Below are positions 29,857-43,660 of a DNA stretch of 64,000 bases, one piece after another (within the stretch, counting starts at the first letter, position 1; each line of letters begins with the position of its first letter). The notes under the pieces were generated by a model. The model searched no databases. It was not told the DNA's origin and saw only the letters and a list, made by a program, of their open reading frames with translations. Location of the stretch: the NCBI RefSeq assembly GCF_905163445.1, contig NC_053185.1:13038001-13102000 (forward strand). Reading direction: 5' to 3'. The position numbers and the translations under genes were made by a program. The stretch is from Pararge aegeria (lineage: Eukaryota; Arthropoda; Insecta; Lepidoptera; Nymphalidae).

Positions 29857-32277
29857 ATGTTAAATTACATTCCAGTTGTTTACCACAGTTTCGATCTCAG
29901 TATACTGATTTTATTGTATTCTTAGGAATTAAGTATTTCTTTGATTTTATATTATTGACAATTTCTTGTTTTACAACCGTATAATATTTTGTTTTGTTTA
30001 ATTATTTATAATTGTGAGTGATAGGCAAAATCGTGTGTGTATTTGAAAAAAAAGTATCGCATGAATAATTATATCTACCTCTTTATGTTACCTGATTAAT
30101 TAGTTTATAAATTAGAGTCAAAATGAGAATCTTTGAAGTACGAAAAAGGATAAGTAAACGTGCATTCCCAAATTTACAAAGTTGATATTCACCTGTACTA
30201 AAAAGATTCTCATTAATTAAATGTTGTGAAAATGTGTCTATGCATAATATTATAAATGTGTTAAATATAGTTCGTTAAAATAATAATATTGATACACCCT
30301 ATGTCTCAGGAAGATTATATCAGATGAGATTTTACTTTTCATTGTGTATGTGGTGATAAATTTGTGATTCATTAAAGTAGTTAATGAACTCAAAGCTATA
30401 TCTAAACCTTTAAAACTTCTATGATGACCATATATATATTTAAGACGCTAAGCGCAGTATGGTTTAGACTAGACACATCAATTTCCATTTTCTGCTAATT
30501 TACGCTTTTTATGTGAGGCTTTGTTATTTAATAATCTTTATTAGTATTTTTTACGCATCGTATTATATCGCTTATTTTCGACAAGGATGACATAAGTAAA
30601 CAGGAATATTTAGGTAATAGGCATGATGACGGTAACAACTAAGCGCTCAGATATTGTATTTATCTTTTATTATATATGTTTCATGTATTATAAACAACAA
30701 ATTTTTTTAATACTCTAAATTAAATAAGTATTTATTTTCAATTACTAAAACTGAAAAACCTAGCGATCAGCCATGAAACATGAAACGCTGAATTCAAAAT
30801 GATGACGTCACGTCTATATAAACATAACTTTTTACCGCTTGAAATTCGAACATAACTACTTATATCAAGTATTTTATGATTTCAAACCAATAACAATGAT
30901 TTCAAAACAATAATCTTTAAGTATGGAACATCTTACTAAAGCTCTTATTTGCCTATGACTTAACGAGTTCGGCCATGCCACTCGGCAAGCGTTTTCGTGG
31001 AAAATATTTTTCTTAAAACATAATATTTTTTGCAATTATTAACAAACCTCTAATTTCTCCACAAATAAGATATTTTTTGCATATAGTAAATACTTCCAAA
31101 CATCATTGGACAGTTTTTCAAAATAAGTCATCATGCCTACTATGAACCTAAATACAGAAAATAAATCTGGTTTTAGCGACAAATTTCTCAAAGATGAAAG
31201 CGGGACAGACAATGTGAAACTATAAGGCTTTTATTGTCGTTTAGAAAATATTTTTAATCAAAGTTATAAAACGCTCCTCTCAAATTTAACGTTTAAAAAG
31301 TGTCATCTTTGTCGCGTGTTAGTAAGAAGTGTTATAATGTATACAGTGCGGGTGCGAGTTGAATACCAATCTAAAGCATACAGTAGTTGCAGTGACCTAC
31401 CTATCTTCTTCATGCATCCATACATACACAAAGGCTCGGCACCGGGCTATTATGTCAACTTTTTCTATTTTAAACATACTTTCTTCCAAAAGGAGCAGTT
31501 TAAATATTCAATTTATGTATGTTCGGACATAACTCCGTCATTTAAAGGTACATTTGCAACATGCTTTTTTTGATCGAAAGTGATTAATTAAGAAATGGTC
31601 CCATTTAAATTTCATATAGTAGAGTTGAAGAGTTTCGGACGACAACGAAACTGTTAAAAATATATATATATATATTGCATAAACATGCATTGTTTACGCT
31701 ATCACACAACTTAACATTATGCTGTACACTCGAAAAGGTTACGGTGATGTATTCAGTTTATCGGGGTACACCCACATTATCTATCAAAGTTAGTAGAAGT
31801 TGAAATTTTTCCGCGACTGAAACTATTTGTACCACATGGTATTTAGATTTATACAAAAATGGATTAACTTTTGAGCCGGTATATGTTGCTGGATTATGTT
31901 CCAGATGAGAACTCAACTCATGCGCACACTGTAATCATATCAGCTTTATTTTTTGTGCATTTATTTTAGTATTCATAAAGAATATAAGGAAAGGTTACGC
32001 TTTGCTTCATTTGACTGATCTTAAAACTAAGTATTCAGATGCTTGATTATTGTTATTTTTAGCTTACTTTACAAGTCTATTAATTGTAAGAATATTGAAT
32101 GCTCGTATTTTCGGAAGGCGTCTGACTCGTAGATTTTAAATCCTAAATATTCCAAACGAAAAGATTAACTTAGAGTAGTAGAACAGTACTTTGCTGTATC
32201 TGAGACATAGTAATGTTACGCCCAAACTCTTCAGATGTCAGATTAAATTTAGTTATACTAGCCTTTTCCTTTTGAAG
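29857..32277. other. 3' flank of DNTTIP1 and intergenic DNA
   Basis: No polyadenylation signal can be assigned with confidence; an AATAAA is at 31160-31165. At 30803-30810 a perfect CRE (TGACGTCA) is followed by TATATAAA at 30815-30822, a promoter-like pair without a recognisable gene. A short (AT)n run lies at 31659-31674. No coding features. Confidence 0.45.
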
Positions 32278-32500
32278 TGGTGAACACTTAGTGGATACGA
32301 CTTCGGCCTTCCTTTGCCAAGGCGGGGTCGGGGATCGAACACGGTCTCCTCGGCATGCACCTCGTAACTTTTCCAAGCTATGTGCGTTATAAGCAATTAA
32401 ATATTGCATAAAGAAAACCTGCACGCAGAGTTCTGCATAATGTTCTCAGAGGCATTTAAAATCTGAATTTGGGCAGTGTGGTGAACTAATGGGAACTCAT
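32278..32500 (+). mobile_element. tRNA-derived SINE (family A), diverged
   Basis: 'AGTGGTGAACACTTAGTGG', 'CGGGGATCGAACACGG' (B box), 'CATGCACCTCGTAACTTTTC', 'ACGCAGAGTTCTGCATAATG' and 'GGGCAGTGTGGTGAAC' in family order. It is diverged, with a gap after the TATTGC region. Confidence 0.7.
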
Positions 32501-33167
32501 TAGGGTTGATGATCGGTTTTCGACTCATTACCGTAAGTAAGGATAGCACTACTAAATTAAATCTGTCATCTGAAGATTTTAGATCAGACATCGGGCGGAA
32601 TGAGGGTGTTAGTATAAGTAAAGATCTCCTAAATTTCTCGATGTAATAATGTTGTCGTATACTCCATTTTACGACCAAAATAACGTAGTTGATTAGAGAA
32701 AATAGTATTCTAAATCGATGTAAGCAAAAAATAAGCGTTTTGCTTTGCATAAAAAAATAAATAAAACGGCATTAGACTATTTATATGTCAGTGTCAAATA
32801 GAGTCAAACAGCTTTTTTGCTTATAAAAGTTTTAAATTTGGCGTGCCTACGTGCTTTTTTTTATATGTTAGTGACGTTAAGTTTTCTATTGATGCAATAA
32901 TAGATTATGCTTTTGGCAATTTTTAAGCTTTAACAACTGATTCAGTTGGGACAAAAAGACTGCTTCTTATTATTATTTATTTTTTCTATTATTGCTTATA
33001 CGGCTTTTGGTGCAATTTTGCTTTTATATTATTATTATTTTTTGATTGTTTCATTAGCTATTGTTTTTTAATATTATTTTTGTTAGGCTTTTTTAGTGCC
33101 ATTATATTATGCTTAGTTAGAATCCTTAAGAACCGCTTTAAATATTGGGAAATAAGCAAAATGACAA

Positions 33168-33475
33168 TTAGTAGCGGTGATAGCCCAGTCGAATCCCAAC
33201 ACGCACCTCTGACTTTTATGTGCGTTTTAATTACTAAAATATCACTTGCTTCAACGGTGAAGGAAAACATCGTAAGGAAACCTGCATGCCTGAGAGTTCT
33301 ATAATGTTCTCAAAGGCGTGTGGAGTCCACCAATTCGCACTGGGTCAGCTTGGTGGACTATGGCCTTAACCCCTCATTCTTGGAGGAGAAGTGTGCACTG
33401 TAGTGAGCCGGTAATGGATGATGAGGATGATGAGGATGATGATGATGATGATGATGAAGATGATGAAGATGATGA
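33168..33475 (+). mobile_element. SINE family A with long (GAT)n tail
   Basis: 'GTAGCGGTGATAGCCCAGT' passes directly to 'CGAATCCCAACACGCACCTC' (part of the head is deleted), then the body 'TATCACTTGCTTCAACGGTG' and 'GTGTGGAGTCCACCAATTCG'. It ends in an about 60-base GAT/GAA microsatellite (33417-33475). Confidence 0.87.
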
Positions 33476-33479
33476 ATCA

Positions 33480-36400
33480 AAAGGTTTTCCTCAAAGTTTA
33501 GGTTAACAATCTTCTTGCCATACTATGGTGCTGATCAGACACAGCCTGGCACTAATGATATCAAACCAATATAGTGTGAAGTGCCCCAAATTACGATTCT
33601 TTACATCGACTGTTTATTCGCTACCGTTCGCGAATAAGTGAAATCGGCAAAAAATACGTATTAGTAATTTATTCGATCAAAACTATGTTAAAACCGAAAT
33701 TATGAACAAGTTCTTCAAAATTCTACTGATAGGTATTAGTAATCAAATGAATATAAAAAAATATTGTTAATTCAACAATAAATTTGAAAAGCGCTCTATT
33801 AAAAGATTTATTCAATATTTATATCTAAATATTACAAAATATCCTATTTATAAATTATGTCACAAGGAACGTTTTGTTTCTACATAGTGTCGTCATTTGA
33901 TAACCCAGCTACGTACTAAAAAGTCTATGCAGTTGTCTAAAAATGGAAAAAGGTTTAATAGCGGCAGATCCGCGAAACTTCTAAAATCACACGCTGTTAG
34001 GGAAGCTTACGTATTTTTATTTTAGGTTTTATTGATTTTATTATATCTATTTATAATTATTATTTAAATAAGCTTCAACGCTTGTTATAATTTAGAAAGA
34101 AAAAGTTCGTACGTTCTATTCTGTATTTTCATGGAAAGATTTATCACTATTTTTAAAATATTAAGCTTAAAGTAGTAACTGTTTCATAAAAGTAGCCGAT
34201 GTGTTTAGATGTCGATAAGCTTTAAAACAAAACACGCCTGTTTTATTTAGTACTTCTAAAGTGCAATTTGTTTAATTTTGGGACTTTAAACTGTTCCTTC
34301 TATTTATTTAAAGGTGATGAAAAAAGTATTTTTTTCATTAGATTATAAGAAAGCCTAGGAATATTTTTTTTGTGTTGTGGCTTAGCTATGTGTTTTGCTT
34401 AATTGTTCTTTTGTATGTAACGAAGTTAGCTTACAGAACGCACGATCTTATTGGCCGGCCTGAAGTTTGCTCTTGGTTTGTACCATGTACAATGCAACTG
34501 TTTTATGAATTTGAAAACTATGTACGCAACATCTTGCTCTTTTGTGAGTTACTTCAGTTCGACCAACTTAAATCGCGTGTACGATATCATTTGCTTTTAT
34601 CGTAAATACTGGTTGTGAATCTCCAAAGACTATTTCCTTATTTCAGAGTTAAATGTATTTTTTGAAATCTGATTAGGTATATATATTTTCTAAAGCTACG
34701 TTTACTTTATTATCTAAGATATTAATATTAATATTTTTAGCTGATCCAAAAAATACCTTTGAGATTATATTCAAAAGTTCTTATTTTTAAATAATTTGTT
34801 ATGGCGTAAATGGCTATGAAGCGATGAAGTTATTTCGATGTTTTTCCTCCTATAGCGACTATACATCAAATTAAGCATATTTGCCGTAATTATATACATG
34901 TGTGTACGCTTCAAGTTCTAATAATGTCATGCGTCTTGTACGACACTACATAGAGGTTTGAAACGGGTGTGTACGAGTTATACGGATAATGCTGTCAAGC
35001 TGATTGAATGCTAGGTTGACATGAGATGTCACCTTGAGAGAAAACTATCCCGTTTATTGTAGCTACATTGTTTAATATCGTGGCAATACAATTATAAATA
35101 CTGTGTGAACAAATTATGGTGATTTTCTTGGAGACTCAGGAATCAAATTTTCTAGTTCCGAATAACGGGATTTTTAAACGAACTCGCTTATTTATTTATC
35201 CTTTAACTTAGATGCACTTATTAATACGCGGTGTCACATATTTCTAGGTCATAAGCTAATAAACCGTTTCACTAAATTGTATTGGACTTCTGATGTCGAA
35301 TTGTTTTAACCGTAATGATAATTGCGGACACGGTCGGCATTGACAGCGATATCTTAACCCATGTGGCGAGCGAGTTAATATATAAATCTCAGATACGAGT
35401 TTCGAATTAATGATTGCTGCTACAAAGATTTGTATGTATCAGCACTTTAAGTTTTCTATAGTAAAACTAAAAGTGAGTTTTGGATTAGGAATCTTGACGA
35501 CGGCTTTTCTAAGAAGTCTATAAATAATCTTATAATAAAAAAAAAATGGCATTTTCTACGCGTTGACGAATATAAAGATTTTTTTTGAATTATGTAAATC
35601 GGGTTCAGCTTTCGTATTAAAAATGAGGCTACTGAATGGTTACGATTTTTCCATGAACGATTTCCAAATGTTCTCTTCTCTAGGTTTATATAGGATAGTG
35701 GCTTTGTAAAAATGTTTCAAAAGGCTGCAGAAATGTTATTTTGGAATATATAAACGGAGTATTCAACAGTTTTGGGCGATTAGAAATCGTGATAATCTAT
35801 CGCGTGCAACATTTCTGTTTTTTTTTTATATCCACTAGGCACTACTAACTATGCTCTGAGATGCATTTACATTTTCTTCAAGACCTAAATTGCAAGAAGC
35901 TAAATGAAGACGTTGAATGGCTGTCAAAATACAATGCTACCTAGCGTTGTTTTGCAAGAAATTTGCGTATTTGAGGCATGTATTTACAATGGGCGCTTGC
36001 AATTCATAACGATGGGTTAAGTGGCTGGGAAATAAACATTGACCGCAAGAGGATGTCTATTGCCGCTGTTTAGAATTCTGAGTACCGCTCAACTATGTTG
36101 CCTTGCGAGAGAACATAATATGGTAACTGGTATAAGCTAACCTTTTTCAGTCGGAGAGTAATTTGAAGACGAAGGACGACTGGACTTATTTAGCTAAATC
36201 AAGTTTTGCGTTATTTTTTGAATTGAACTTTTGAATATATTTTTGATTGATGATTCTTTCATCAGCGTTTCACTCGCAATATTTTTTTTCCAACCAACGT
36301 GTTCAATACATGATTTTGTGTCCGCGTACTTCTTTCTGAATTTTTGGTGTTAATCTCTAAATTCTGGAATAAAACTTTTTATTACTTTGAATATGGATTC

Positions 36401-36480
36401 CTCATAGTATCAAATCTTACTTTCATTAAACGTTCATAATTTCAACTGATGGAAGTCCACTGCCAGCAATGAGTCTTTTA
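33480..36480. other. Intergenic DNA, nothing recognised
   Basis: Three kilobases of AT-rich DNA with no supported exon, RNA or repeat family. The 77-codon frame at 34372-34605 shows no family features. Confidence 0.45.
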
Positions 36481-36710
36481 TAAAGATTCCACCCCACGGT
36501 CTTGTGCTGCTTGTGTCCAGCCACTCCCTGCGATCAGCTTGATGTAGTTAACGTAGTTAGGGGTTTACCAAAGTTGCGTTTTTGAGTTTGCCAACCCGGA
36601 ACCTAACTTCCATCTCTCATCAATGCTACATGCCTGGCCCATTGCCACTTCAGCTTCGGAACTCGTTCAGACTTCAGCTATGCTAGTATCTTATGTTCTT
36701 CGTTTATTAC
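36481..36710 (-). pseudogene. LINE ORF2 C-terminal fragment
   Basis: On the minus strand the stretch 36490-36560 reads LIAGSGWTQAAQDRGVESL, matching the 'VAG..WMQ.AQDR..W..L' ending of a common insect LINE reverse transcriptase. Beyond it (36560-36700) is the corresponding upstream part, with 'GGCCCATTGCCACTTCAGCT' on the plus strand. A related fragment in plus orientation is at 50222-50325. Confidence 0.65.
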
Positions 36711-36724
36711 GTAGTGGTACTTTG

Positions 36725-36953
36725 AAGCGGTGATATCATAGTGATTAGGACTTCGGGCTCAGTTTGAGTTTCGGGAAGAATTTGTTCCCCTGCATGCACC
36801 TCTAACTTTTTGGGAGTTTTTTGAAAGTCTAGCGGATTAGTAGATTGTAAAGTCTACCGATCCGCTCTATGCCAGCGTGGTTAACTACGGCCTGGGCAGT
36901 TCTCACTCTTGAGAGGAGATCTGTGGCCTGTAGTGGGTGAGTAGTAGGATGAT
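36725..36953 (+). mobile_element. tRNA-derived SINE (family A), internally deleted
   Basis: 'GAAGCGGTGATATCATAGTG' and 'GCATGCACCTCTAACTTTTT', then the body is shortened, continuing 'CGCTCTATGCCAGCGTGGTT' and 'GTGGCCTGTAGTGGGTGAGT'. It adjoins the LINE fragment. Confidence 0.75.
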
Positions 36954-39900
36954 ACTTTCGGCATAACACGCTGATGCTATGGCGCTTCAAATGAGACCAC
37001 GATTTGGAGCCATTACGGTTAGATTTACATTTAAAAAAGTTAGGAGATACCTCCTCAAAAACTCAACCTAATTACGTCGTTCTCAATAATAATTAACTCT
37101 TACTGTTACATTTTGTGCTACCTGGCATATTAAATTGTACACTAATACTTACAGCATTATCTGAAAATCGATTCGTGTCAAGTACTCATCGCCATTGCAC
37201 TTTGTGTATTAGTCGTATTATGTCGCCTACAGTATTACACCGAGGTACCTTCGTATTGTGCTATATAGATGCCATGATCTGAGTTCAAATAGTAGTGTAA
37301 TTGTTATTCGGAATATTTCTTGAATTCATCTGTTATGCTACCTCGGTGTATTATTTAATTGCACGTGCAAATTCACAACACCACGACGGCCATAATATGG
37401 CGGGTGGGGTGTTGCGAAAGTGTTTCCGGCATTATTTATGTTCACATACATTTGTTATTATTAGAAATAAATCGTTTTAAATATTGTGGCTGTGTAATAA
37501 ATTTTAACTTGAATGGATTACAAAATGTTTCTTATTACATACTTCTAAATATTATTATTTATTTATGCAAGAAGTAAGTGTATGGAGGTCAGAAATTTTA
37601 GTATAATATACCCAAAATGTTTGAATACTTATACTACATTAGAAATGCCCTCGTGCACTATTTCTTTGTACTGTATACTTATTTTCCCACTAATGTTTCA
37701 AGTGCGACAGCGTAAAAGCGCTTTGGCTCTACCAATACAAAATTTGTAGAAAAATAAAGCCACTTACCAAGATTAGGCTTTTGTTTGGTTATCTGCTAGG
37801 TTCTTTAATTATTACTATAAACAAACGTTGATAAGAACCGCTACTTATTACCAGTAATAAACATCATATAGTAAATACGTTATGGAATTCAGTTTTAAAC
37901 GCGGCAGAGATTATTATGGAAATCTTGGAATCACATACTCTGCGCATGCATTCAAGAATCAATTAAGGATTCGTTCGAACAGAAATAAATACAAAAAAAG
38001 ATTCATGGAGCGCCCTGGATTCATGCGCTTCACTGAAATAAGAATTTTTTGCATACACAAATGGTCGCCTATGACCTTTTCCGGAGCCGCATTGATTAAG
38101 GATTTTTAAAATACTGCTATTCCTATCGAGATCTTCTCGTCGTCGGCAGTTATAATTATTTAGTTCTTTTATCTGATTTTCTTTACGATTAATCATTACT
38201 TTTACGCCATTAAAAAATTGGTACCTACGTATTTTTACAAATCCATGCTGTTCCTTAAGGAAGACGTGATTCTTTAGTCTACTTCCGCACTTAAACCTTC
38301 TTATTCTATCTGATCATAGAACAGTGCAGTAGTGCGAAGAATTCTTGTGGTCAGTTGACTAAAAGATTGATTTTCTCAAAAATTGGCTCCATTACCAGTG
38401 ATTATGTAAGAAACATTCGACAATCTTCCGGAATATGTACACACCTCTTCTATATACAGGATTAATTAAGAAATGTTAGTAAGTTTTCGGCCTTATTGAT
38501 CCTGTCATTAAAACTAACAACTTTTGTTCTACGACTTTTCAAAATTCAGGATTCATTTATTTTCAAGAAAAAAAATATAAATCACATTCTTTCTGTAAAC
38601 TGATTTACAGAGTGACACTGAAACTTAAAACCATATGCTTCGAAAACGTCACTTAGTCGGGTCAGTAGTGGCCGCACAATATAGTTGTGGTTCGCGCGCT
38701 GTTGCCCATGTTAAATTACAGAGTAGGTAACAAGTAGTGTTTTGGTAAAATATTGAATATTCCACAAACTATCCAGTTAAAAAAAGTCTGAGAACAAAAG
38801 CTTTTAGTTTTAATATAGGAGACTCCAGGCCGAGAGCTATCTGGTATATTGGTATATTATTTAATCCTGTATATCCATAGCAAGCACACGAACATGCGAA
38901 TCCCCTGATTTAGAATAATTTTCGCTGACCTTAACCTAAGAAGCCAGAAAATGCTTTGTCGGCATTTAGAAACTGTCTTCGGAACATTTCCACATTCATC
39001 GGTGCTCTAGGAACTCCAAGGTACAAGTTTTGGATGGTCTACACGAACTAACTACCGGATTTCGTTTTGAGGCGCCCGGACCCCAGCCATAGAGGTGAGC
39101 AATAGATATTTATTTATTACTTTTTTAACAGGTAAAAAGGTTAAGTTAACAGAGTTTGTAAAAACACAATTGCTATTGGTCATAGGCCGTGATGGAAAAT
39201 CCTATAGCGACCGACCGACCTATTAAACATTTCCAAACGCAATCAATATTTAAATGTACATACCGAATGGTCATAAATCTTATACTCATAAGTATTAGTT
39301 TTTAATCCAGAGTTATTACTTTTACGAATATTGCAACGAAAATCTTTAGTGGACAGTTGCGCATCTCACTTCCAATTGTCACTTTATCCGGGTCTTAATT
39401 TTTTCTGTGAAATTCTAATCTAACCATTTGCAAAGGTTATGAATAAAAAGTTGTCAAACTTATACGCAAAATGCATTTCGCAGGTACTAGAGAAAATATG
39501 AATACGTGGTTACGAATTCAATATTATGATGCACACGTTATAATATCTATAGATCGCCGTGCAACATGTAAACAGTACGGAATATCTGCCTTATCGTCGT
39601 CATTAAGATCCTGCAAAAAAAAACTAAACTAAAAACAAACACTATAAATATCAACTCTTCCTTTTTACGGTTCATGAGATACGGTTCACTAACAGACAAA
39701 AAGACATTGACAGACGGATTGCGGAGGTTTAGTAACTGAAATCCCGTGGGCAATTTTGGGTTCGGAACTCAAAAAAGAACACATTATTTTCCAATGACAG
39801 TTGTCAATAGCATTTTTGCAGTGTTATTATCCATATGATGTGCACATTAACACGCATATCATACTTTAACATAAATACAGTCGCTGTTTACGTAAAGTGT

Positions 39901-41090
39901 AACATAAAGTAATAACAAGTCTGGTACATTTTATACCCGGTTTTATTATTTTTGCATAAAACCTTTACATATAGTAGTCGTCTGCGTCCAGTCGCGTTGC
40001 ACTTGATAAATGCACTGTATTCCCTAAAGGTTTTAAGATCTGTATGTTTAAGCACTTCACTGGTCGAACTCATGAAATAATTTGGGTTGCATCGAAATTG
40101 AAGGCGATCGTGATTGCGAGTGCTACGCGCAATTACCCTCTGAAAAGGATCGAGGTATATTGAGATGTCGTGAAAATTTGTTTTTGTGGTTTCTCTACTC
40201 TCTTTCGGAATTACAGGCAGTTGATTTCTCTAAGCTCAGATATCTAGCTGCATTGAAAATTTAAATATCGGTGTAGGTTTTTAAACTGACTTAAGAGTAA
40301 AGTATGACACCGTATATCATAGGAATAACTTATTTTGCAACGCGATTACTCTGCCAAACACCTATTTTGATGATTCTTTTATTTGTGTGCTATGGGACAC
40401 CGATGGAACACAGACGTGGTCCCATTTTAATTTGGTGAAGATCGAGTAAAAAAAATACTTCATCAAAGAAATTCTTCAAATATTATAATATAGCGATTTA
40501 AGTATTTTTTTATGTAACTTCAGCATTTTCTTTCGAAAGTACCGTTTAGTCGCGTCAAACTGATAATGAAGACCAAGGATGGCCACTGAAACGATACAAA
40601 AATAAGTATAACACTACGAGTAGTTGCGATTCGATTATAATATATATTAGGCTCGTCAAATTAAAGAAGCTGATGGTGACGACGTACCGGGAGAACACCT
40701 CAACCATGAACCCGGCTTCGGGAAACGCAACACATTGAAAAAGGTTGTGAACAGTAGACAATTGGCTAATTTAACTCAGATACACTTGCAAACCTACCCG
40801 TTAAAAATAAAACAATGAAAGAATCGTTTATTTTTATTTATTTTTATGATATTGTGCGATATTGTACTAAATTGGTTTGCGATGCTTTAGCACGCTAACC
40901 AAGCCTGTAAAGTGACTAAATGACGATCGTTTTATGGTACTCCTGATAGTAAATTATTTATTTTGACGAATCGCCTTGATACCTATAGAGAACCTTTACC
41001 CATTCATATATATGAATCTTTGTTCGTTTGGTAAGAATTTATATTTTAAAATCTTTTATTCCGGAATCGTTCTTGAGTCAATATTTCATA
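36954..41090. other. Intergenic DNA upstream of Rbp6
   Basis: No gene found. TACACCGAGGTA at 37236-37247 and its reverse complement at 37339-37350 form a 12-base inverted repeat about 90 bases apart, possibly a small foldback. The remainder is AT-rich and featureless at this level. Confidence 0.45.
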
Positions 41091-41305
41091 ATCCTACTGT
41101 CCTACTAATATTATAAAAGTAAAAGTGTGGATGTTTGTTACTCAATGACATAGCATGGATTGAACCGTATTTGCTGAAATTTGTTACAGACAAGATTGTA
41201 GTCTGGAATAGCACATAGGTTCCTTTTTTCCCGGGAGAGAGTTACCTCGTTAATAAAAAAACTTTATCCACACGAACGTAGTCGCGGGTATTAGTTAGTG
41301 TGTTA
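41091..41305 (+). mobile_element. Helitron-like non-autonomous element
   Basis: 'TCCTACTAATATTATAAAAG' start, 'GTGTGGATGTTTGTTACTC', 'TTTGCTGAAATTTG', 'CACATAGGTTCC', and the end 'GAACGTAGTCGCGGGTATTA'. This is the order of the widespread lepidopteran repeat also seen at 23461. Confidence 0.7.
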
Positions 41306-41919
41306 AAACATTTAATATTTAATAATAGTTGTTAAAGTCAAGTTTAATAGCGCTGTGAGTTTAATTATATAATTGGACACGTGTATGATACGTTTTCTAC
41401 TTAACGCGTGCATTGATAAAATTAATTGTGTGAATAGTTTTTATTACTCAATACTTTTCTCAATACGAAGAATAAGTAATTATATTACACAATTTGCCCT
41501 AATACTTGACCGTAAGACGTAATATTGAACGTCAACAAAATAGTAGTATATACAGTGGAATAAAAGTCAATTCATACTAACTGTATTAAAGAGATCTGAG
41601 TGTCAAAAAAGAGGAAAGTCGGGCTCGAATCGGTTGGGTTCATATAATTTTAAAATATTTTTTTTTTTACAACTACCTGTTAACTAATAAAAGACTCGGT
41701 ATTCTGTAGGATTATTTAACATTTCAGTACTTTCGATATTACTACCGGAATATTTGTTCAACGTTTTATAAACTACGCAATGAAATTAATAATAATAACG
41801 TTTATTATGGACAAAATTCCATAGCTTGTGATCACAGTAAAATTAAAGAATTATTTATTGTTAGTAGCAAGGATCTTATTAACTATATTAATAGTTAACA
41901 TTTGCCCAACATATCTATA

Positions 41920-42180
41920 ATAATAAAATATATACTACGACAATACACACATCTCCATCTAGCCCTAGCGTAGCTTGTGTTATGGGTACTAAGTTGACTG
42001 ATGAATATTTTATTAATGAATAATATACATAAATACTTATAATAAACATATAAACACCCGGACACTGAAAAACAGTCATATTCATCACACACACACACAT
42101 TTTCCAGTTGTAGGAATTGAACCCACGGCCTTTGACTCGGAAAGCAGGGTCGCTGCCTTCTGCGCCAATCGGCCGTCATC
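41920..42180 (-). mobile_element. tRNA-derived SINE (family B), full length
   Basis: Plus-strand reading: 'ACAATACACACATCTCCATC', 'CGTAGCTTGTGTTATGGGTA', 'ACTTATAATAAACATATAAA', 'GTAGGAATTGAACCCACGGC' (inverse B box), 'AAAGCAGGGTCGCTGCC', 'TGCGCCAATCGGCCGTCAT'. Both ends are present. Confidence 0.9.
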
Positions 42181-43259
42181 TCCTAATTAAGTTACCCTCT
42201 TGATTAAATGTTAAACATCTTAGTCATGATTTCACCTTTTGACATTGATGAACCATTATTTAAATTTTTTTTAAATTTTCAAACGCCTTTCAAAATGTCA
42301 AAATTAAGGTGGACTGTATTGATGAAATCCCTTCCTTAGAAAATAAAATAGTAGTTAAAATTCATGTTATTAGTACTAAGGCTTATTAGTTGAATCTCCA
42401 ATGACGTTACTAGGTAAAAATTTGTTGTATTGCTGTTTTTAAAAATAATCGTATTATTCAAGGCTTAAAGTTCATAATAGCGAGTGACAATGTTTGGTGA
42501 AGGTAGGAGTACAAAAACGGATTCTCGGAACGGACTTCCAACATTTTTAAAACATTCCTCTATTTTTAATAATAGTTTTATATTCCATTAGATAGTTTTC
42601 CACTGCGGACAATATATTGTGACAGACCGTGATAATTAGCTTGAGAAAGATTTCCATTTTACTATTATATCTAACTTTCCATGGTACGGCTGGAACCCAT
42701 TCCATGAAACCGACTATATTATTTATTTTATAGATTTCGGATGTATTTATAGGAAGTGTGTTGTGTGTGCATTGTCTCAACTTAAGGTTTCAAGGTCTAC
42801 GTCCGTAGCCCGCGAATTCGGCGTAGCGATTGTGTAGCGGATACAGAGTCGTTATTTTGCGTCAGTAACGGGCATAATAATTATTTCGTGCTACTATAGT
42901 GTAAACGTTCAAGTTTTCTAAAACTAAATGCAATTCTGTGTGACGAGCTGAATATGCAAATTATATTATACTAGTTACATTAATTCAAACGAATGTACAT
43001 TCAAGTAACTTTGAAAATAACCTTGTTTTTGTTTTTGAGTTCATAGACCGATCAGATTCTCGAAATATTTATGGATCAATCTGGCAAATTTTTTTTTTTT
43101 CTCGGAAGTTTAATACTCGGTTGTTAAAAAACTTTAGTATGTTTATTTTTTAACTGCCTGAGAAATAAATTTGACAGATTTTCTAAACAACAATTATTGT
43201 TTTTTCGTTTTCATTTATTAAAATATTTTAGGAACAAAAAAATCGGTCAAAAGAGAGTA
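42181..43259. other. Upstream region of Rbp6
   Basis: No recognised repeat or gene. The sequence changes abruptly from AT-rich to GC-rich at about 43265. Confidence 0.45.
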
Positions 43260-43660
43260 AAGTTATCTGTGCGTGGGTCGTGGGGGTGGGTTGGAGTCGG
43301 CGGGGACTGGGCGTGCACGGGGGCGGCCGCTGGGCGGCGGGGCGCGTGCTCGCGCTGCTAGCTCGGCGGGGGGAGCACGTGGCGCGCGCTCACGTGGTGC
43401 TGCGGGCGCGCTCGCATCCGTCGTGCAACGTATGAATAATTGTGTACGGAGTGAATGAATCGATGCGGCGGCGGCGCGGGAGCGGCGGGGCGGGCGCGGC
43501 GGCCGCTGCGTGGCGGGGTGCGCCCGGCGCCGGCCGCGGCAGTCTCGTGCCGGTAGTCGGTAGTGCAACCGAGCGACTCCGGGAGTAGTCCCCGCCGCGT
43601 CGTCCGCTCGTAGTCGTAGTGCGTCCGCCGGCTTGCCCCACGCCGCCGGCGTTCGAACCC
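43260..43660 (+). promoter_or_regulatory. Rbp6: GC-rich CpG island: promoter/5' UTR of Rbp6
   Basis: A block of very high GC and CpG density, standing out from the AT-rich window, just before the Rbp6 start codon. If transcription begins left of 43430, the leader holds two upstream ORFs: 43432-43458 (ATG to TGA, eight codons) and 43455-43556 (ATG to TAG, 33 codons plus stop). The longer overlaps the first by four bases. No TATA box is visible. The GC-rich opposite-strand frames are shadows of composition. Confidence 0.65.

Noticed and set aside
33417..33475. Acidic Asp/Glu-rich coding sequence
   Set aside because: It is the (GAT)n microsatellite tail of a SINE.
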